A DNA stretch of 64,000 nt from Bryopsis sp. KO-2023 (taxonomy: Eukaryota; Chlorophyta; Ulvophyceae; Bryopsidales; Bryopsidaceae). The notes under the pieces are model-generated. The model was not told where the DNA came from. It ran no database searches and was given only the letters and a program-made list of their open reading frames with translations. Each line of letters opens with the position of its first letter. Within the stretch, counting starts at the first letter, position 1. The stretch lies in the NCBI GenBank assembly GCA_030272585.1, contig BSYQ01000001.1, positions 6,200,001 through 6,264,000 on the forward strand. The letters are read 5' to 3'. Both the position numbers and the translations under genes were made by a program. Below are positions 1 through 8,694 of this stretch, piece after piece.

Positions 1-1327
1 GAACAGCCTCGTCGAATGTCTGAGGACGGTTTAAGAAGACGTGAGATTTTATCTTCGCCTGTAGGCTGTGCGTGAAGAGATGTATTTTGTCTTCCGTTGC
101 CATAGTTGGAGTCTTGATCAAGAGTTTGGAAAACAGAGAGATGTGCTCCCTGAGCGTGCCCTTCTTGTGCGTTAGCCTGAATAGCTGGTCTCTGGCCGTC
201 TCTGCCTTGTCAAAGGGGTCGAAGTATTCGATAAGCTCCTGCCCCAGCACATCCCAGCTCGCCATCACCATCGGGTTTGACGCTTTCTTCACCGTGTACC
301 ACTCTTGTGCAGCTCCTCTCAACACCGTTGACGCCAGCAGTGCCCGTTTTCCAACCGGACACCCGGACGCCACAAAATAGGTTTCCATGCTCTCCACCCA
401 GTCTGAAGCTCCTTCTCCGGTTTTTCCGAAGAACTGAGGAGGATTCCCCAGCCGTATAGGCGCGAAGTTCCACGCATCAGGTATCGACGGCCCTGCAGCG
501 GAGCCTCCACTCGTTGCTCCCGCCGTTGTTCTTGCTTGCCGTATCCTTTCTTCCATTTCGTGTTTTGCTGACAGTAACGATGCCTGCAGTTCAAGCTTCT
601 GGTTCGCCATTTGTTCTTGCAGGTCCAATAGTTTCTTGTGCAGGCCTGAGCCTGCTTCCAGTGTATGACCTGCAGCAGACTGCGCCGTCGACTGCTGTTC
701 CGTAAGTTCCGTCATCGTTGCCAGCACCGTGGTAAACTTCGTGTCCGTCTCCGTCCGAAACTCCATCGCCTGGGTTTCTCGTAGGGTTTGGCTCAGCGTC
801 AGTTCGTCCAACTTCTGCATAAGCTTCTGGTGGTTCGCTTGGCTTTCGAGGCTCACTTTTGACACCTTCTGTTCCAGTTTCGTGCCTCCCTGTCGAACTT
901 TCAGCATGTCCGCGCGGATCTCGCCCGCCGATTTCTCCAACAACTCCAGTTTCCCGGTAGTCTCGACATGTCTGGTTTCGTTCGTGGTTCCAAGCTCAGC
1001 AACTTTCTCCTTTACAGCTTTGACCTTGTCCTGTAGACCAGCTCCCGCTTCATCGAGCTTGCCGACCGCTATCGACAGCTTCTGTAAGGACTCTCCATGT
1101 TTATTCGCCAGTTTTTCGACTGCCAAGCCTGCTTTGTGAACCTTTGCGAACTCGTCGCCATGCTTATTCACCAGTTTCTCCACGTTCTGTCCTGCTTTGT
1201 GGATATTCGCGATTTCTGTCTTTATCTCCAACCCTTCGAGTTCCCCTAGACGGTCTTCCAGTGCTTTACACCCCGTCTTCAGTGCTGCTACTGACTCCAG
1301 CACGTTGTTCAAGTCTTCCGCCGACAT
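1..1327 (-). CDS. Ty3-type retrotransposon Gag (partial, runs off the window edge)
   Basis: An open frame of 442 codons begins at the ATG at 1327-1325 and is still open at base 1. Residues about 1-250 are charged and heptad-like (long coiled coil). Residues about 290-415 match a Ty3-type capsid (Retrotrans_gag): FFGKTGEGASDWVESMETYF, then a conserved W in QEWY, then LRGA and EYFDPF landmarks. Gag would form the virus-like particle that packages element RNA. The reading is continuous, with no stop or frameshift, so this part looks undamaged. A primer-binding site lies about 80 bp upstream (1408-1419), which supports calling it the first ORF of an LTR element. The protease/RT part would lie beyond base 1 and cannot be seen. 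Confidence 0.85.
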   Translation of the reverse strand, partial: MSAEDLNNVLESVAALKTGCKALEDRLGELEGLEIKTEIANIHKAGQNVEKLVNKHGDEFAKVHKAGLAVEKLANKHGESLQKLSIAVGKLDEAGAGLQDKVKAVKEKVAELGTTNETRHVETTGKLELLEKSAGEIRADMLKVRQGGTKLEQKVSKVSLESQANHQKLMQKLDELTLSQTLRETQAMEFRTETDTKFTTVLATMTELTEQQSTAQSAAGHTLEAGSGLHKKLLDLQEQMANQKLELQASLLSAKHEMEERIRQARTTAGATSGGSAAGPSIPDAWNFAPIRLGNPPQFFGKTGEGASDWVESMETYFVASGCPVGKRALLASTVLRGAAQEWYTVKKASNPMVMASWDVLGQELIEYFDPFDKAETARDQLFRLTHKKGTLREHISLFSKLLIKTPTMATEDKIHLFTHSLQAKIKSHVFLNRPQTFDEAV

Positions 1328-1407
1328 TTCTGGTTCTCCCCCCGGTCTTCACGATGAACCCACTTCTACAGGCCGCCCGATCGTTCGGTGTAGCTCTGTA
1401 CACTTTC

Positions 1408-1419
1408 GCTCCGAAACCA
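1408..1419 (-). other. Primer-binding site of the Gag-encoding element
   Basis: Read on the minus strand this is TGGTTTCGGAGC, complementary to a tRNA 3' end GCTCCGAAACCA. It lies 2 bp from the proposed LTR edge. The same 12 bases serve as the PBS of the chromovirus at 8407-8418, so both elements probably prime from the same tRNA. The sequence resembles the initiator-Met PBS of plant Ty3 elements (TGGTATCAGAGC) but differs at two positions. Confidence 0.75.
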
Positions 1420-1531
1420 CTTGTAAGACACGGGAGTGGTATAAAGACAATGGAACTTTACAAAGAACACCGAGTCCACCACCACACTACTCTTGTAGTG
1501 CGGACCGGTCAAAGACAGTTACGGTTGCGGC

Positions 1532-1548
1532 GGAGGTTCGAATCCTCC
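1532..1548 (+). promoter_or_regulatory. Perfect tRNA T-arm / pol III B-box-like motif
   Basis: GGAGGTTCGAATCCTCC is a perfect 5-bp T-stem with the canonical TTCGAAT loop and contains the B-box core GGTTCGAATCC. No matching acceptor or D-arm is found upstream, so it is not a complete tRNA gene. It sits inside the proposed LTR, antisense to Gag. Confidence 0.45.
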
Positions 1549-1637
1549 CCGGAACCACTTCTCACTCATTCACACATTGTCACACAATTGTCCCTTAGTC
1601 CGGTCAGTCACCCAACTAACCGTCAACAACCAACACT

Positions 1638-1700
1638 CAGCCGAGTGGTTCGGACAGAAAAAGTAAGACTCGCGATCCGGAGATCACGAGTTCGAATCCC
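1638..1700 (+). promoter_or_regulatory. Degenerate tRNA-like segment with A- and B-box motifs
   Basis: CAGCCGAGTGGTTCGG (1638-1653) resembles the A box/D-arm of Leu/Ser tRNAs, and GAGTTCGAATCCC (1688-1700) resembles a B box/T-loop. The T-stem does not pair and no acceptor stem closes, so this is a decayed tRNA or tRNA-derived SINE head rather than a working tRNA gene. Confidence 0.4.
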
Positions 1701-1728
1701 ACTAAGCCCACACTTCCACTTCCACTAA

Positions 1729-2298
1729 GAAAACTGTCACAGTGAGGAAACCACCTCCCGCTATGGAAAAGGCTGCGTGCTATGCCTTTCATGCCCGAAG
1801 AGCCGGTTGCGGAAACCAGGGGACGTCGATCTGTGCGGACAGGGACATGTTACTTGTCCGCGACATAGGTTGCATAATGCACTGGCAACCAGACATGCGC
1901 GCCTTCGCCAAGCGGTCAACGGACTACCAGTGAGCGTCAACCAGATCATCGCAGACAGCCTCGACGGCGGACCAGTGAAGCCTCTTCAACCCAACGAACC
2001 AACCGGACCGTGCCCCTCGTGCTACAAAAAGTCTTCAGGATGGATGGGCAAGCAAAGGACCCTCATCACGAAGTGGGTGACCGCCTATGAACTAGCCATG
2101 AAGGCAGCGGGAATTCCACCGGTCGAGGACCAGCCTACGGACCAGCCTGAGGACAAGTCTGGCGAGCCTGACGACATGGACGAGGAACCGACGGAACCAC
2201 CAGAGGATGACGCCCAGACTCAGACTGGCTCTGACGTCCCTCCACCAACGAACGTGGACGAGATCTACCAGGATCTGGATATGTCTCAGGTGGACTGA
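1729..2298 (+). pseudogene. Cys-rich then acidic/Pro-rich ORF, probably an element remnant
   Basis: The frame is open from a stop at 1726 to the stop at 2296 without an ATG near its 5' end (the first useful start is a GTG at 1777). The N-terminal part is cysteine-rich (CVLCLSC, then C-x6-C, then CPSC), suggesting zinc binding. The last 80 residues are rich in D, E, P and T. No family is recognised. It may be an exon of a decayed gene or part of the element into which the chromovirus inserted; a function is not assigned. Confidence 0.25.
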
Positions 2299-3048
2299 GA
2301 CTGCAGAGAGTGTGGTCTGGGTGAAGGAAAGGGTGTGGCACTGCTGGAATAGCAGTTCTGGCTGGGAATTCCAGTTTTTCTGTTTGTTTGTTTGCTTAGT
2401 TTTTCTTTTTCAAAGCCCCTGTGGGCTGGGGACACTTTTTGGGATAATGGATTGAAAGGCTTTTTCTGGCAGGTAGTTGCTAGCCTGCTGTTGTTTTTCC
2501 TTTCTTATTTTCCCTTAAGACTGGGACCATTTTTTTTGTTTAGAGTGTTTTGATCAAAGTCTGGGAGACTTGGGGGCAGGGAATTTCAGGGACTAAATTT
2601 TGGCAGTATATGAGATTCAAGAAAAGGGGGTTCTAGATAAACATTTTTCTGCATAAGGGTTCTTTTTTGTGGGTTGAACATTGGGCTGATACATTGAACG
2701 AATGAGTATGTAAAACCTTGGGGTTTTGGGTACTTGGTTATTTCCGTTAAAACATATGTGATGAACGCGAGGACTCGTTCTGGCGAGGGGGGGACTAGTT
2801 GATACCGGAATCAACGGTTATGGAAGTCCCAGCAGCGGAATAGACATGGACTATTCCCTGCAGCAGAATCAATCTGACTGGACCACGGTCTACCAGCCTG
2901 GAATGGTGCCAGCTGTGGACCGCGTCCAGTCAGGACCTCATTCTGATCCCCATCATACATGTGTGGTCATGCACGGACCCAAGTCCGGATGACCTGGAAT
3001 ACGGTTAACCACGATTCTGCCCGCGGGACTAGCCCAGCAGACTATAAG
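2299..3048. other. Non-coding sequence with a short Tyr/Ser/Gln-rich ORF remnant
   Basis: 2299-2800 is T-rich and has no convincing ORF. At 2801-2992 a plus frame encodes a Tyr/Ser/Pro/Gln-rich peptide ending in TGA. A similar Tyr/Ser/Pro/Gln-rich stretch opens at 8717 on the other side of the chromovirus, so both may derive from one interrupted gene or element. The two do not join in one frame when the insertion is removed. Confidence 0.35.
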
Positions 3049-3321
3049 TGTTATAAACCTCTCTCTCCTAGGAAAATAACCTCCCAGCGCCCTTCCTTGA
3101 AGTCCCTTTAACCCATCAAACCCCCACTCCTTGATGGGACCCTTGAGATGACAGGGATCATCTCAGGGCGAGACACCTGGGCTTGCTATGAGTCATCCTT
3201 TCAGCACACGTGCTATAATGATCTCATGGACCTTAAGCATATGACTAGAGCCATGTTAGTGCCCACGACTAACCCTTGAGCTCTAGTAGTGCATAGACAT
3301 ACTCGGCGTACACTTATAACA
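3049..3321 (-). repeat. 3' LTR of the chromovirus
   Basis: 273 bp with TG...CA ends, no difference seen against 8422-8694. The duplicated target ATAAG lies directly outside at 3044-3048. Confidence 0.95.
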
Positions 3322-3323
3322 GT

Positions 3324-3335
3324 GCCCCCTCCCTG
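3324..3335 (-). other. Polypurine tract of the chromovirus
   Basis: On the element strand AGGGAGGGGGCA lies directly upstream of the 3' LTR, the usual place for plus-strand DNA priming. Confidence 0.75.
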
Positions 3336-3470
3336 ATGTGAAGCCGCCCTCGGCTTTACTAGGGAATCAAATGCTGATTGGCATCAAGCAAAAGATAGCT
3401 GTCTTTTGACATTTGCACTTTCAGAGAAAGAAGATCATCATCATCCAGTGGCCTACTGTGATATGATGTC

Positions 3471-6400
3471 TCAAACCTTCGCTTTTGATCTTCTACGGAT
3501 CGTGCGAGGTACTACAGTCGACTGTTCTTGCGATTGGTGAAATGCATCAACCAATTCCTTTGCATGCAAGACATTTTCTTCGGGTTCCCAAGAGTTATGT
3601 TCATGGCCATAACCAAGCCACTTCACAAGGTATTCTGTATGGCATTTCTTCCCTCTGCGTCGCTCTCTGCGATCAAGAATGCGCTCAACCTCCCACTCCA
3701 GATCTCCCTCGATCTCAACAGGTGGTGGTGGTTGTACAGTTCCTTTAGCCCAATATGGCTTTAACAGTGAAGCATGGAACACCGGATGTATGGGCAAAGT
3801 TGCAGGAAGCTTCAGCTTGAATGCAACCTCATTTATTTCACGCTCAATTGGGAAAGGTCCTACCCATTTTGGCGTTAATTTACGTGAACCTGGGTGCTTG
3901 AGTCGAAGATTTCTTGCATCTAATAATACAAGGTCTCCTACTTTGACTTGCACTGGTACACGATGGCGATCAGCTTGCGCTTTAAAGCGTTGCTGTGCGG
4001 CTTGAAGGCGTTTCTTTGCCTCAACAATCCCTTCCCGAATTTCATTCGTCATTTTCTGAACTTCTGGTACAGCCACTTGCTTCGACCCTTTTCTAGGGAT
4101 CTGAGCAGTTAATGCTGTCCATGGATCTCTTCCATAATTCAGAAAGAAGGGTGTTTCACCAGTTGCTTCGGATTTAGAGTTATTTATTGCAAACTCTACA
4201 ACCGGTAACAAATCCGCCCAATTCTTCTGGGATGGCCCGACAAAGTGGCGGAGTGTATCCTCCATGACTTTGTTCATAGCTTCGGTTTGCCCATCTGTTT
4301 GTGGGTGATAAGCCGAAGACAAGGCCTGTGAGATTTCCCATGTATAGCACAACTCCCTGAAGAAGTGCGATACAAATCTCGGGTCTCTATCTGTGACCAA
4401 CTTCTTTGGCATACCATGTGCTTTGAATACATGGTTCACAAAGAGTTTTGCTGCATCTACGGCTGAGCACTCTGTACTTGTTGCCGCCAAATGAACCATT
4501 TTGGTCAACATATCCACAAATACGAGGATTGCATCATGACCTTCTCCTCTAGATGGTGGGAGATTAGTGACAAAATCCATCGAAACATTTTCCCATTGTG
4601 CCTTCGGGATAGGCAAGGGTTTCAGAGGGCCTTGTGGCTTTGTTCGCCTCCCTTTATGCCTTTGACATGAGTCACATCCTCGCACATAGGATTTGATTTG
4701 GTCCTCCATTTGAGGCCACCAGAAATGTTTCTTGATTTGCCGACTTGTCTTAGCCACTCCAAAGTGACCCGAATAGACAGTGCTATGGCAATCTTGGATT
4801 ATTTCTTGTCTCAATGATCCATCATTTGGTACTGATATCACATTTCCATTCCACCAAATTCCATCTTGGTTCTGTAACATCTGGGCAGCTTCCAGAGTTT
4901 GATACCAAGGATCTTTGGTGTACCCTTCAACCAGCCTTGACTCCAACTGGGTATGATAACCCCGAGGCAGAGATGGGACCTCAGGATCCCGCGGTCTAGA
5001 AACCAAGCCACTCGATCTCACGGTCTCGCATAATACTCCAATTGAAGAAGGAGAAGACGGTATACGTGACAAGGGATCAGCCACATTTACTCGCCCTGGT
5101 CTATACTCCCATTCAAATTGGAAATCATGGAGCAATTCTAGCCAGCGGACCTGCCGTCGATTCAAGGTCGATCGGGAATGAAAGAATGTGTTTGGACTAT
5201 GGTCGGTAATCACTCGGAATTTTCTGCCTTGCAAGTAGCATCTCCATAATTGAAGTGCATACACAGTAGCATACATTTCCTGATCACTCGTCGACCAATT
5301 GAGTTGTGGACCTTGCAGCTTTTTGCTTTCATAAGCTATTGGGTGTCCTTCTTGCAGGAGAACTGCTCCAATTGCCTTTGTAGAAGCATCAGTGATTACT
5401 TCGAAAGGTTTAGAGAAGTCCGGCAAAACCAAACACGGTGCTTCCGTGAGTGCCGTTTTCACCCCTTCAAAAGCTGTCTCACACTCGTGAGTCCATTCCC
5501 ATGTCTTCTTCTTTTTGAGAAGATCAGTCATTGGAGAAGCCAAGGCTGAATACCCTTGTACAAACTTGCGAAAGTAATTGGCGAGTCCGAGGAACGACCT
5601 TAAGTCATCCACCCCACTAGGACGAGGCCAATTTTTCACTTTATCCGTTTTACTCGGGTCAACTGAGATACCATTGCGGCCCACCACGAACCCTAAATAG
5701 CGCAACTCAGTTTTGTTGAAGTCACATTTGGACTTCTTCAAGAACAATTTATGTTCTCGCAACCTTTGTAATACTTCTCGAAGATGTATCAAATGTTCCT
5801 TTGGTGTCTTTGAAAAAACTAAAATATCATCCAAGTAGATCAAGACATATTTGCCAATCATACCATGGAAGACTGAGTTCATCAGTGTCTGAAACACTGC
5901 CGGTGCGTTTGATAATCCCATCGGGAGCACCCGGTACTCAAATAAACCAAAGGGTGTTTTGAAGGCTGTTTTGGGGATGTCATCTTCCTTGACTCTGACC
6001 TGCCAGTATCCGGCTCTCAGGTCAAGAGAAGTAAAACATCTCGAGCCTTGTAACTCATCCAAGAGATCGTCGATCCGTGGAATCGGGAACTGATTCCGGA
6101 TAGTTACTTTATTAAGACCCCTGTAGTCTATGCACATCCTGAAGCCTCCATCCTTTTTCGGTACGAAAAGAACTGGAGCACCCCAAGGGCTAGAACTAGG
6201 TCTTATGAGCTTTTTGGCTAAGAGTTCGGACAATTGATCCTGAATCTCTTGCCGCTCTGCGGGTGAATACCGAAAAAGTGGCCGGTTTACGGGACGTGTA
6301 CCTTCTTCTAAAGGAATGTCCACTTCTACGGCTCTTTCCGGGGGATATTCCGCCAAACCAGTTACAAACAAATCATCAAATTCCTCCAAGAGAGATTCCA

Positions 6401-7868
6401 TCTCCTTCTCGGGGACTTGATCCGATTTACCGGTTTCCTCCGCTACACTCACATGTGCGGGTACGTCCTGTACTTCACGAACTACCACCAGAACTGGTTG
6501 AAGAGAGGAATCCTTGAGTTTTCTCTTCACCTGTGGAATAGTGAGTAAGGAACCAACATTTTTGTGGGGAATGCTTTGTTCTCCACCAGTGGCCTTGGGC
6601 AAAAGACCCTGGCGTATCAAGATCCGTTGATTTGCGGAATTCGTCACGGCACACTTCTTCTCAAAGAAGTCCAAGACTGCCTTGCGATTTCGCAACCACG
6701 TATCACCCAAAATGATATCAAATTTCTCCATCAGATCAATCACCAAACAATTCAACTTCTCGCGGAAGCCTTGAATTTTCAGAGAGATCTTTGTTTCACC
6801 TAAGATATCAATATAACTCCCATTGGCCAATTCGGCTTGCGAACTTGTGGTTACCTTGAAGGAAATCCCATTTTGTTCACAAAATCTCTTGGAAAGGAAT
6901 GCTAATCCCTTAGCTCCTGAGTCCAAAAGACAATGGGCAGGAATGCCACTAAGAGTTCCCTCAAAGTGCATTGACATCCTGTCTTGGGTAAGTAAATCTT
7001 GAGTATCCTTTGGTACCAAGGGGACAGGTGGGTCATAGTATACATTCACTGGCCAAGGAAGACCTGGAAGTCTTTTCCGGCGCTTTCCTTTCATAGCGGT
7101 GAACAAAACCATGCCCTTCTTGTATTGTGCAATTAGTCTCATAGAGGATAAGGCCGGATGCGGCTCTTTATTCCACTGAGGAACCAGAATGCAACAAGAA
7201 GTATTGTGTGGAGACTTATTCTTTTCTCTCACATAGTGATCAATGTATTTGTGAAGCTCCTTGAATGGAGGATTCAGCCATACATGCTCACCCGAAAGAG
7301 TAGTCTCAAAAAACCCCTCACCAATACAAAACTTTGCACACAAGGCATTGGTTTGGTCTAAGTTAGCACACCCGTCCAAGCTAAACGCTTGTCCCGTGAG
7401 TGACTCGAGACGCTGAAACTCTGCCTTGAGTATTGTTTTGTCTGATTGGATATTAGATCTTTCATTCACATCCTCTGGAGGGACAGAAGTTTGTGCTTCT
7501 TCCTGTTTCTCCTTTCTCTTTTGACCACGAGTCACGATAGGCGCTAAATGTGCACTATCCACTTCCATTGGGTCACAATTAGGATGAGAGTTCAAATCTT
7601 GCCTCAGAAATTTCCAGTCATGGGGCTTGGACCTCTGAGAAACATGTGTCACAACCGCTTTGGGTTTTCCACATTTATGTCCTCGTGTCCAAGTCTCTCC
7701 ACAAAACCAGCACAATCCCAACTGTTTGCGAGCTTTCAACTCTGCTTTGGTCAGTTGGCTGACTGATTTTCTCTTAGAAACTTGAGGTTTAGAGGAATGC
7801 TCAGTAGCATTTTTCCTCTCATCAAAAGAATCACTTTGCCCCGTGTTCTTTTGGGTGGATTTCCGCAT
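3471..7868 (-). CDS. pol: Chromovirus polyprotein: zinc knuckle, MTase-like domain, protease, RT, RNase H, integrase, chromodomain
   Basis: 1465 residues in one frame. Zinc knuckle at 53-66 (CWFC...GHKC). A Dam-like methyltransferase-fold segment at about 150-285 with DGCA, N-L-C and the motif-IV-like LNPPF at 198-202. Aspartic protease with DSGA at 316-319. RT about 515-740 with YLDD near 678-681. RNase H about 820-940 (TDAST, TDHS). Integrase with an HHCC zinc finger about 1027-1070, catalytic D1098, D1160 and E1196, and a GPF-type C-terminal region. Chromodomain about 1390-1445 (YLVKWLGY...SWEPEENV), which in chromoviruses directs integration to marked heterochromatin. All catalytic residues are present. 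The capsid domain that normally precedes the zinc knuckle is absent, so mobilisation probably needs Gag in trans. The start is the first ATG of the frame. Confidence 0.95.
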   Translation of the reverse strand: MRKSTQKNTGQSDSFDERKNATEHSSKPQVSKRKSVSQLTKAELKARKQLGLCWFCGETWTRGHKCGKPKAVVTHVSQRSKPHDWKFLRQDLNSHPNCDPMEVDSAHLAPIVTRGQKRKEKQEEAQTSVPPEDVNERSNIQSDKTILKAEFQRLESLTGQAFSLDGCANLDQTNALCAKFCIGEGFFETTLSGEHVWLNPPFKELHKYIDHYVREKNKSPHNTSCCILVPQWNKEPHPALSSMRLIAQYKKGMVLFTAMKGKRRKRLPGLPWPVNVYYDPPVPLVPKDTQDLLTQDRMSMHFEGTLSGIPAHCLLDSGAKGLAFLSKRFCEQNGISFKVTTSSQAELANGSYIDILGETKISLKIQGFREKLNCLVIDLMEKFDIILGDTWLRNRKAVLDFFEKKCAVTNSANQRILIRQGLLPKATGGEQSIPHKNVGSLLTIPQVKRKLKDSSLQPVLVVVREVQDVPAHVSVAEETGKSDQVPEKEMESLLEEFDDLFVTGLAEYPPERAVEVDIPLEEGTRPVNRPLFRYSPAERQEIQDQLSELLAKKLIRPSSSPWGAPVLFVPKKDGGFRMCIDYRGLNKVTIRNQFPIPRIDDLLDELQGSRCFTSLDLRAGYWQVRVKEDDIPKTAFKTPFGLFEYRVLPMGLSNAPAVFQTLMNSVFHGMIGKYVLIYLDDILVFSKTPKEHLIHLREVLQRLREHKLFLKKSKCDFNKTELRYLGFVVGRNGISVDPSKTDKVKNWPRPSGVDDLRSFLGLANYFRKFVQGYSALASPMTDLLKKKKTWEWTHECETAFEGVKTALTEAPCLVLPDFSKPFEVITDASTKAIGAVLLQEGHPIAYESKKLQGPQLNWSTSDQEMYATVYALQLWRCYLQGRKFRVITDHSPNTFFHSRSTLNRRQVRWLELLHDFQFEWEYRPGRVNVADPLSRIPSSPSSIGVLCETVRSSGLVSRPRDPEVPSLPRGYHTQLESRLVEGYTKDPWYQTLEAAQMLQNQDGIWWNGNVISVPNDGSLRQEIIQDCHSTVYSGHFGVAKTSRQIKKHFWWPQMEDQIKSYVRGCDSCQRHKGRRTKPQGPLKPLPIPKAQWENVSMDFVTNLPPSRGEGHDAILVFVDMLTKMVHLAATSTECSAVDAAKLFVNHVFKAHGMPKKLVTDRDPRFVSHFFRELCYTWEISQALSSAYHPQTDGQTEAMNKVMEDTLRHFVGPSQKNWADLLPVVEFAINNSKSEATGETPFFLNYGRDPWTALTAQIPRKGSKQVAVPEVQKMTNEIREGIVEAKKRLQAAQQRFKAQADRHRVPVQVKVGDLVLLDARNLRLKHPGSRKLTPKWVGPFPIEREINEVAFKLKLPATLPIHPVFHASLLKPYWAKGTVQPPPPVEIEGDLEWEVERILDRRERRRGKKCHTEYLVKWLGYGHEHNSWEPEENVLHAKELVDAFHQSQEQSTVVPRTIRRRSKAKV

Positions 7869-8076
7869 TTTCTTGCAGTATCCCTCTACTTCAAGCCCGC
7901 GGCGAAGAAGTGAGTATGAGAGTTATTTTTAGACCAACACCTGTGTTGGGGGAAACCTCTGTGGATATTCCCTTTGTCCTTTAGACAAATCTGTAACCAC
8001 CTCTTTGTGTGGATAACTCTTCTTTTCGTGGTGTTTCCTTGTAAACTGCTTTAATTTAATTTTTCCTTGGACACAA

Positions 8077-8099
8077 CAAGCACCTCTAGGGTCTGCTTG
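8077..8099 (-). other. Leader hairpin 1 (CAAGCA stem)
   Basis: Plus strand: stem CAAGCA (8077-8082), 11-nt loop CCTCTAGGGTC (8083-8093), stem TGCTTG (8094-8099), a perfect 6-bp pairing. The loop matches hairpins 2 and 3 except for one base, while the stem differs and remains paired. Confidence 0.75.
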
Positions 8100-8147
8100 A
8101 AAAATCTCCAAAAATCTCAAAATATCGTCCAACCCTGACGAAAAATA

Positions 8148-8172
8148 TTAAGGACCTCTTGGGTCTCCTTAA
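8148..8172 (-). other. Leader hairpin 2 (TTAAGGA stem)
   Basis: Plus strand: stem TTAAGGA (8148-8154), loop CCTCTTGGGTC (8155-8165), stem TCCTTAA (8166-8172), a perfect 7-bp pairing. The loop is identical to that of hairpin 3. Confidence 0.8.
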
Positions 8173-8178
8173 AATAGA

Positions 8179-8203
8179 CGAAGGACCTCTTGGGTCTCCT
8201 TCG
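8179..8203 (-). other. Leader hairpin 3 (CGAAGGA stem)
   Basis: Plus strand: stem CGAAGGA (8179-8185), loop CCTCTTGGGTC (8186-8196), stem TCCTTCG (8197-8203), a perfect 7-bp pairing. The outer two pairs differ from hairpin 2 on both arms, as in compensatory change. Confidence 0.8.
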
Positions 8204-8406
8204 CAACTCGAAAAACCACTCTGCAGAAAGTCTGAAGCAATACCCTAACTTTGACAGAGCATAACTTCCCGCACACAGCTCGGAATAAACCCCAACTGGA
8301 CTCAAACGAAGCGGATTTTTCTTAGCTTACTTTTCGACACCTTATTTGTCCAATTCGGACCTTAGACGCCGAAGTTATCGCCGTTTCCGTGACGGACTCT
8401 TCACCT

Positions 8407-8418
8407 GCTCCGAAACCA
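8407..8418 (-). other. Primer-binding site of the chromovirus
   Basis: On the element strand TGGTTTCGGAGC begins 3 nt inside the 5' LTR. It is the same 12 bases as the PBS of the Gag-bearing element at 1408-1419, so both probably use a tRNA ending GCTCCGAAACCA. Confidence 0.85.
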
Positions 8419-8421
8419 AAC

Positions 8422-8694
8422 TGTTATAAACCTCTCTCTCCTAGGAAAATAACCTCCCAGCGCCCTTCCTTGAAGTCCCTTTAACCCATCAAACCCCCAC
8501 TCCTTGATGGGACCCTTGAGATGACAGGGATCATCTCAGGGCGAGACACCTGGGCTTGCTATGAGTCATCCTTTCAGCACACGTGCTATAATGATCTCAT
8601 GGACCTTAAGCATATGACTAGAGCCATGTTAGTGCCCACGACTAACCCTTGAGCTCTAGTAGTGCATAGACATACTCGGCGTACACTTATAACA
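8422..8694 (-). repeat. 5' LTR of the chromovirus
   Basis: 273 bp, no difference seen against the 3' LTR. The target duplicate ATAAG follows at 8695-8699. Confidence 0.95.

Larger units (their letters stand above)
1422..1741 (-). repeat. Probable 5' LTR of the Gag-encoding element (outer edge tentative)
   Basis: The inner edge (plus strand TGTAAGACAC at 1422) is set by the 2-bp spacing to the PBS, as in a normal LTR element. The outer edge is a guess: the plus strand ends CTGTCACA at 1741, giving TG...CA termini and about 320 bp. The partner LTR is outside the window, so neither the end nor a target duplication can be confirmed. It holds two tRNA-like B-box motifs, listed separately. Confidence 0.45.
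7869..8421 (-). other. Chromovirus leader between PBS and polyprotein
   Basis: About 550 bp. It has only two short minus-strand ORFs (8305-8117, 62 codons, and 8132-7929, 67 codons), neither resembling a capsid. It holds three hairpins with a common loop (separate entries) and the PBS. It may act as an RNA packaging or translation-control leader, or be the remnant of a deleted gag. Confidence 0.6.
3049..8694 (-). mobile_element. Complete Ty3/Gypsy chromovirus, recently inserted
   Basis: Two 273-bp LTRs (3049-3321 and 8422-8694) appear identical by eye and have TG...CA ends (TGTTATAAACC...ACTTATAACA). They are flanked by the 5-bp target duplication ATAAG (3044-3048 and 8695-8699). Transcription runs right to left: 5' LTR 8694-8422, PBS 8418-8407, leader with hairpins, a single polyprotein 7868-3471, purine tract about 3324-3334, 3' LTR. 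Identical LTRs plus an intact 1465-codon frame argue for a very recent insertion. No capsid-type Gag domain is present in the roughly 550 bp between PBS and polyprotein. Confidence 0.95.
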
